Below are positions 6,072-8,963 of a DNA stretch of 8,963 nt, in pieces. Location: the NCBI GenBank assembly GCA_031257235.1, contig JAIRPA010000045.1:1-8963 (forward strand), written 5' to 3'. The stretch comes from Burkholderiales bacterium. GTDB lineage: Bacteria > Pseudomonadota > Gammaproteobacteria > Burkholderiales > Casimicrobiaceae. The notes beneath the pieces were generated by a model, which was not told the origin of the DNA, did no database searches, and worked only from the letters and a program-made list of their open reading frames with translations. Position numbers and translations under genes: made by a program. Position 1 is the stretch's first letter; each line of letters starts with the position of its first letter.

Positions 6072-6530
6072 TTACAGAAGCGCGGCTTTGACTTTGGCGG
6101 AGACGGCCGTTAAATCCGCGCGACCCGCCAATTGGGGTTTTAACACCGCCATGACTTTGCCGATGCCTGCCATGCCTTGGGCGCCGGTTTCGGCAAGGGC
6201 TTTGGCGATTGCCGCGTCAATGTCGGCTTCGCCCAACGGTTGGGGCATGTAATTTAAAAGCAACAAAACTTCCGCTTGTTCCGCGGCGGCTAAATCCGCA
6301 CGACCACCTTTTTCATATTGCGCGGCAGAGTCTTTGCGTTGTTTGATCATTTTGTCGATGACGGCAATGATGTCCGCGTCGGAGGCAGTCGGGGTTTCGG
6401 TTTCCGTGCGTTTGTCGATTTCCCATTTTTTGATTTCCGCCAACGCCATGCGGATCGTGTTCAGACGCGCGGCGTCTTTGGCGCGCATCGCTTCTTTCAT
6501 GTGTTCGGTAAGAGTGGCTTTAAGAGACAT
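6072..6530 (-). CDS. yqeY: GatB/YqeY domain-containing protein
   Basis: The protein has 152 residues, matching the usual size of stand-alone YqeY proteins. These resemble the C-terminal tRNA-binding part of the amidotransferase subunit GatB; their cellular role is not well defined. It begins MSLKATLTEHMKEAMRAKD, with RLNTIRMALAEIK at 22-34. MIKQRKDSAAQYEKGGR (61-77) and YMPQPL (94-99) follow, and the C-terminal helical part has GIGKVMAVLKPQLAGRADL at 122-140. The ATG at 6530 is chosen because AGGA lies six bases upstream and this gives the family N-terminus; the 20 extra in-frame residues upstream look unrelated. TATCAT at 6569-6564 is a possible -10. rpsU and dnaG, frequent neighbours in other proteobacteria, are not here. 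It is the first of three minus-strand genes but is 167 bases from rmuC. Confidence 0.94.
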   Translation of the reverse strand: MSLKATLTEHMKEAMRAKDAARLNTIRMALAEIKKWEIDKRTETETPTASDADIIAVIDKMIKQRKDSAAQYEKGGRADLAAAEQAEVLLLLNYMPQPLGEADIDAAIAKALAETGAQGMAGIGKVMAVLKPQLAGRADLTAVSAKVKAALL

Positions 6531-6583
6531 GTCAATTCCTAAGGGCTTTTTGTTAAAGGGGGAATGATACCGCATCAGGGAGA

Positions 6584-6722
6584 CGCCCAAAAGTAAACCC
6601 CTACTTTTGGGCGGTAGAAGTTAGCAAAAAAGCACAGGACAACCTTTGGTTGGGGCGGAACTTACTTTGTGAAACAAAGTTAGTGGAGACCAAAACCCTG
6701 ATGATTTTTTGTAGGAACGGCG
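6584..6722 (-). repeat. Composite two-hairpin element, copy F, with an expanded hairpin
   Basis: Palindrome CGCCCAAAAGTA / TACTTTTGGGCG with loop AACCCC (6584-6613) is identical over 30 bases to that of copy C. The following hairpin is not 32 but 85 bases long (6626-6710). Its left edge reads A6, GCA, CAGGA and its right edge CCCTG, A, TGA, T6. Between them lie about 56 extra bases with two smaller palindromes: CAACC / GGTTG with loop TTT (6640-6652) and ACTTTGT / ACAAAGT with loop GAA (6664-6680). The element ends in the conserved GTAGGAACGGCG. It lies between the divergent yqeY and SWIB genes. Confidence 0.75.
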
Positions 6723-6725
6723 TTT

Positions 6726-6782
6726 CTGATTCCTGACTTCTGATTCCTGAAACCCTGATTCCTGACCTCTGACCCCTGATAC
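6726..6782. repeat. Heptad array, eight units
   Basis: This is the longest array here: CTGATTC, CTGACTT, CTGATTC, CTGAAAC, one extra C, CTGATTC, CTGACCT, CTGACCC, CTGATAC. Position 1-4 of each unit (CTGA) is invariant and positions 5-7 vary. It starts three bases after composite element F. Confidence 0.88.
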
Positions 6783-6860
6783 ATATGCGCTTCGTACAAC
6801 ATTTTTATTTTCATAGAGGAAAAGCGCGTTTTTGATCTTCCAAACCATGAAAAATAAGGG

Positions 6861-6866
6861 TATAGT
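6861..6866 (+). promoter_or_regulatory. Candidate -10 box of the SWIB gene
   Basis: TATAGT matches the sigma-70 -10 in five of six positions. No good -35 lies 16-18 bases upstream. If used, transcription would start near 6873, giving a leader of about 95 bases. Confidence 0.35.
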
Positions 6867-6891
6867 CTGCCCGATGAGACAACAAACCCAT

Positions 6892-6932
6892 AGACAGGAG
6901 GGGTCTCAGAAAACGCGAAGCGTGTTCGCTTC
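6892..6932 (+). promoter_or_regulatory. Structured leader of the SWIB gene with an unused strong ribosome-site-like motif
   Basis: AGAC (6892-6895) and GTCT (6903-6906) could pair around an AGGAGGG motif that has no start codon at suitable distance. GAAGCG (6917-6922) and CGCTTC (6927-6932) form a 6-bp hairpin with loop TGTT. The real start at 6967 has its own GGAAGG site. Regulatory meaning is unproven. Confidence 0.3.
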
Positions 6933-6966
6933 TTATTACTCCTATAGACACAGAGGAAGGAAAATC

Positions 6967-7464
6967 ATGGCAGTAGCTAAAAAACCCGTAAAGAAAACCG
7001 CAAAAAAAGCAGTCGCTAAAAAAGCTCCGGCGAAAAAAGTTGTGAAGAAAGCCGCCGCGAAAAAAGCACCGGCAAAGAAAGTCGTGAAGAAAGCCGCCGC
7101 GAAAAAAGCGCCGGCAAAGAAAGTTGTGAAGAAAGCCGTTGCGAAAAAAGCGCCGGCGAAAAAAGTTGTGAAGAAAGCCGCCGCGAAAAAAGCGGCTAAA
7201 AAACCGGCAACCAAACGCGCACCGAATCCGGCGTTCATGAAACCGATGACGCCGACGCCCGCGCTTGCGGCAGTTGTTGGCGCGGCACCTTTACCGCGCA
7301 CTGAAGTCACCAAGAAAGTTTGGGAATACATCAGAAAAAACAAACTGCAAGACCAAGTCAACAAACGCAACATCAATGCTGACGATAAATTAAAAGTTAT
7401 TTTCGGCAAAAACCAAGTCTCGATGTTTGAAATGACCAAATTGATTTCAAATAACCTGAAGTAA
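6967..7464 (+). CDS. SWIB/MDM2-domain protein with histone-H1-like lysine/alanine-rich tail
   Basis: The protein has 165 residues. Residues 1-86 are a very basic Lys/Ala/Pro/Val tail typical of bacterial histone-H1-like proteins, expected to bind DNA without sequence preference. Within it, a 14-residue unit (KKAPAKKVVKKAAA) is repeated four times at 18-73. Residues 89-165 form a SWIB domain (PAFMKPMTPTPALAAVVG, KKVWEYIRKN, INADDKLKVIFG, MFEMTKLISNNL), the fold shared with eukaryotic SWI/SNF subunits and MDM2. The ATG at 6967 is preceded by GGAAGG six bases upstream. In-frame extension to 6874 or 6832 is possible but lacks a proper ribosome site and family resemblance. A strong terminator follows, so it is probably monocistronic. 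A nucleoid-associated role is likely; its partners are not known to me. Confidence 0.94.
   Translation: MAVAKKPVKKTAKKAVAKKAPAKKVVKKAAAKKAPAKKVVKKAAAKKAPAKKVVKKAVAKKAPAKKVVKKAAAKKAAKKPATKRAPNPAFMKPMTPTPALAAVVGAAPLPRTEVTKKVWEYIRKNKLQDQVNKRNINADDKLKVIFGKNQVSMFEMTKLISNNLK
7018..7185 (+). repeat. Four in-frame 42-base tandem repeats in the SWIB gene
   Basis: Four consecutive 42-base units encode four copies of a 14-residue Lys/Ala/Pro/Val block, with the third copy ending AVA rather than AAA. Synonymous differences between the units show that they are not all recent copies. Because unit length is a multiple of three, copy number can change without breaking the frame. Confidence 0.9.
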
Positions 7465-7486
7465 ACGAGCTTGGCTCAACAAAAAC

Positions 7487-7512
7487 CGTGGCGTTTACGC
7501 CACGTTTTTTTT
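7487..7512 (+). terminator. Rho-independent terminator of the SWIB gene
   Basis: CGTGGCG (7487-7493) and CGCCACG (7498-7504) make a perfect 7-bp stem with loop TTTA, followed by eight T residues. It starts 23 bases after the SWIB stop codon. Confidence 0.93.
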
Positions 7513-7760
7513 CGTCGCAAAACTCTTTTTTAAGACCCACGCGCCCTTTCCGATAGGGCGCTTGATGATCGTCATCTCCACGGAGGGGGGGCGCAAATAT
7601 AGTGGAGGCTAAACTTGATTGATCCAAACATTGAGTTTTGCACAAAGCGCCTCTGCTTCATGTCGAGGCGTAAAAGTCCGCTCTCTACGCCAAAATAAAA
7701 CATCCGTCAATGCGTATGTCGCAAACGTTGCAATACGTTACCTCTTTGTCGCTTTTTTTC
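7513..7760. other. Gene-free gap between the SWIB terminator and pepE, with several hairpins
   Basis: I find no credible gene here. A perfect hairpin GCGCCCT / AGGGCGC (7541-7561) has no T-run. CGCCTC (7648-7653) can pair with GAGGCG (7665-7670), while the overlapping GGCGTA (7667-7672) can pair with TACGCC (7686-7691), so the two are mutually exclusive. A nested dyad CGTAT ... GCAA ACG TTGC ... ATACG spans 7713-7737, about 25 bases before the pepE -35, and could be an operator. None of the window's dispersed repeats occurs here. Confidence 0.4.
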
Positions 7761-7790
7761 TTGTCAAAAGTCAAATCGCTCGTTTAAGAT
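7761..7790 (+). promoter_or_regulatory. Candidate sigma-70 promoter of pepE
   Basis: TTGTCA (7761-7766) and TAAGAT (7785-7790) are 18 bases apart and match the consensus at five and four of six positions. Transcription would start near 7797, about 23 bases before the pepE ATG, with GCGGAGT as the ribosome site in between. Confidence 0.5.
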
Positions 7791-7819
7791 GACCTTCCCC
7801 CTATCAGCGGAGTATTGTA

Positions 7820-8674
7820 ATGTCTTCCCCCAGACTAGACGATGCGCCACGAATGTTGTTGATGAGTGCCGCGCGCTACGGAAACGGTGGTTATCTCGAC
7901 CATGTTGACGCCCAGTTTCACGCCCTTTTCGGCGAAAAAAAATGGAACGTTTTGTTGATTCCTTACGGGACGGTTTCTTTTACTTACGACTACGTAGAAT
8001 CGCGCGCGCGCGTGGCGTTTGAGCGCACCGGTCACACCATTTCTTCGATTCATTTTGCGGCAAGTCCGCGCGCGGCCATTGAGCGCGCCGACGCGATTGC
8101 CATTTCCGACGGCAATACGTTTGCTCTTTTAAAAAGGTTGTACAACGCCAAGTTGATGGATGTGCTTCGTATGCGCATTTTGTCCGGCATTCCGCTGGTA
8201 GCCTGGGGGGCGGGCGCGAACATTGCCTGTCCTACGATTCAAACCACCAACGACATGCCGGTCGTGCAACCGCCTTCTTTTGACGCGTTGCGATTATTGC
8301 CGTTCCAAACCAACCCGCATTTCATCACGGGCAAAATGCCCGCCCACAATGAAAAAAGCCGCGAGGATCGTTTAAACGAGTTTTTAGACTTAAATCCGAA
8401 CGAAGAGGTGTTGGCCATGCCCGAAGGCACGGCGTTGCTGGTAGAGGGCGCAAACGCGACGGCGTTGGGGGATTCCGCCATGTTGTGGTTCAGACAACAG
8501 CGCCGCGTCGTCCCGATTAAACCGGGGGTCACGTTTAACTTAAACTCCATCGCGGTCGGGCAGCGGTTGATGATCGTGGATAAAAACAAAACCCCGGGAT
8601 CAAAAGGCGAGGCGGATTCAATGCCGGAGCCGACCTTTGCCAAGCGCGATCGTCCAAGCGATCAGGCGCCGTAA
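7820..8674 (+). CDS. pepE: Peptidase E (S51) homologue with glycine at the catalytic serine position
   Basis: Dipeptidase E hydrolyses Asp-X dipeptides in the cytoplasm with a Ser-His-Asp/Glu site. Homology is clear: LLIPYGTVSFTYDYV (45-59), DGNTFALLK (97-105), GANIACPTIQTTNDMPVV (132-149), FDALRLLPFQTNPHF (154-168) and MPEGT (200-204). With a constant offset of ten residues from the enteric enzyme, Asp145, His167 and Glu202 match the known active-site residues, but Ser120 corresponds to Gly130 (AWGAGAN instead of the usual GWSAGAN). The codon is GGG at 8207-8209. The GGGN motif before the active site is also changed to SDGN. The protein has 284 residues against about 229 in E. coli; the extra length is a polar C-terminal tail after about residue 240. 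The start at 7820 has GCGGAGT upstream. It may be an inactive or altered-function homologue. The frame is otherwise intact. Confidence 0.9.
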   Translation: MSSPRLDDAPRMLLMSAARYGNGGYLDHVDAQFHALFGEKKWNVLLIPYGTVSFTYDYVESRARVAFERTGHTISSIHFAASPRAAIERADAIAISDGNTFALLKRLYNAKLMDVLRMRILSGIPLVAWGAGANIACPTIQTTNDMPVVQPPSFDALRLLPFQTNPHFITGKMPAHNEKSREDRLNEFLDLNPNEEVLAMPEGTALLVEGANATALGDSAMLWFRQQRRVVPIKPGVTFNLNSIAVGQRLMIVDKNKTPGSKGEADSMPEPTFAKRDRPSDQAP

Positions 8675-8680
8675 AGGTTC

Positions 8681-8751
8681 GTCAAAAAATGTTCCATTTT
8701 TTGCCGGTAATAATTACCAAAAAAGTACCGGCAAAGCCGGATACTTTTTTG
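8681..8751 (-). repeat. Composite two-hairpin element, copy D
   Basis: CAAAAAATG (8683-8691) and CATTTTTTG (8695-8703) form a perfect 9-bp stem with loop TTC. They are followed by the self-complementary linker GGTAATAATTACC and a 32-base hairpin at 8719-8750 that is 31/32 identical to that of copy C (only a loop base differs). The first palindrome begins nine bases after the pepE stop. The A6/T6 hairpin is a plausible pepE terminator. The CGCCGTTCC end seen in other copies is missing. Confidence 0.78.
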
Positions 8752-8756
8752 CGTTT

Positions 8757-8784
8757 CAGGGATCAAGTATCAGGCATCAGAAAC
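8757..8784. repeat. Heptad array, four units
   Basis: Units CAGGGAT, CAAGTAT, CAGGCAT and CAGAAAC are in 7-base register, and correspond to the CTGA-type arrays in reverse orientation. CGTCGTCATTCTGCG follows immediately. Confidence 0.65.
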
Positions 8785-8790
8785 GTCGTC

Positions 8791-8872
8791 ATTCTGCGCG
8801 AAGTCGCAGAATCCACGCCGCAACGCGGCGGACGCGCAAAGCGCGTCGTCATTGCGGGCTCCGACCCGCAAT
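8791..8872. repeat. Train of four perfect palindromes
   Basis: Four hairpins follow with 0-3 bases between most: ATTCTGCG / CGCAGAAT (8791-8812), CGCCGC / GCGGCG with loop AAC (8816-8830), GACGCGC / GCGCGTC with loop AAA (8831-8847), and ATTGCGGG / CCCGCAAT with loop CTCCGA (8851-8872). The first is the short form of the copies at 1011-1061 and 2709-2740. The first and the fourth are both preceded by CGTC. REP-like intergenic palindromes are the best description. Confidence 0.75.
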
Positions 8873-8882
8873 TCGGTTTTTC

Positions 8883-8963
8883 CGCCGTTTATACAAAAAA
8901 CCATCAGGGTCTCCCTGTGGTTTTTTGCTGACTTCAACCGCCCAAAAGTAGGTTTTTACTTTT
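8883..8963 (+). repeat. Composite two-hairpin element, copy E (cut by the window end)
   Basis: The CGCCGTTTATAC end is followed by a 32-base hairpin (8895-8926) pairing AAAAAACCA with TGGTTTTTT and CAGGG with CCCTG, loop TCT, bulged T at 8904. A linker ending in ACCG leads to CGCCCAAAAGTA, GGTTTT, TACTTTT, where the window stops. Orientation matches copy A. Confidence 0.78.

Noticed and set aside
958..6782. Repeat arrays as a possible CRISPR.
   Set aside because: Units are 7 bases, directly adjacent and degenerate. There are no 23-47 base repeats with unique spacers and no cas gene.
6832..6966. Longer SWIB reading frame starting with TTG at 6832 or ATG at 6874.
   Set aside because: A good GGAAGG site stands six bases before the ATG at 6967, and the extra residues do not look like an H1-like tail. 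The ATG at 6874 is kept only as a remote possibility.
6942..7439. Long minus-strand frame opposite the SWIB gene, rich in Phe and Ala.
   Set aside because: It is the antisense of Lys/Ala-rich codons (AAA, AAG, GCN), which always gives an open Phe/Ala frame.
7541..7561. Hairpin GCGCCCT / AGGGCGC as a second terminator.
   Set aside because: No T-run follows on either strand, and the SWIB gene already has a strong terminator at 7487-7512.

Overview
The window looks like a chromosomal segment of a Gram-negative proteobacterium. RlpA, XseA, RmuC, MtfA, a GatB/YqeY-domain protein, PepE and a SWIB protein with a lysine/alanine-rich histone-H1-like tail form a housekeeping-type set. The wording of XseA, YqeY and the H1-SWIB fusion reminds me most of Betaproteobacteria, but this is judged from memory and only moderately sure. 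Base composition looks near 50% GC, except in one more AT-rich lipoprotein gene.

Layout, left to right. Minus strand: rlpA (3' end cut by the window edge), then xseA. Plus strand: an unrecognised outer-membrane-type lipoprotein gene. Minus strand: yqeY, rmuC and mtfA, transcribed in that order, with rmuC and mtfA overlapping by 14 bases. Plus strand: the H1-SWIB gene with a strong terminator, then pepE behind its own candidate promoter. The genes do not form one pathway. They touch the cell wall and septum (RlpA), DNA repair and nuclease activity (XseA, RmuC), a zinc peptidase (MtfA), tRNA-amidotransferase-like function (YqeY), nucleoid binding (SWIB) and peptide turnover (PepE).

The striking part is the intergenic DNA. 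Five of the gaps or ends (877-1200, 2485-2881, 3683-3830, 6531-6790, 8675-8963) are packed with a mosaic of short repeats. (1) A composite element of about 85-90 bases occurs six times, in both orientations. It starts with a conserved end (CGCCGTTCCNAC), followed by a 32-base bulged hairpin, a linker ending in ACCG, and a second palindrome. The 32-base hairpin keeps the same architecture in five intact copies: A6/T6 outer stem plus 3 bp, one bulged base, 5-bp inner stem, 3-base loop. Its stem sequence exists in three different, internally compensated versions. (2) Degenerate heptanucleotide arrays, consensus CTGATTC, lie beside every one of these clusters. (3) ATTCTGCG...CGCAGAAT palindromes often abut the heptad arrays. 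The repeats reach into coding sequence: the last codons and stops of xseA and mtfA lie inside repeat units.

A second point of interest is pepE. The protein is a clear dipeptidase E homologue with the Asp, His and Glu active-site positions present, but the nucleophilic serine position is glycine.

The rmuC-yqeY and SWIB-pepE gaps carry none of the composite elements. No tRNA, rRNA, CRISPR array, transposase or phage gene was seen.
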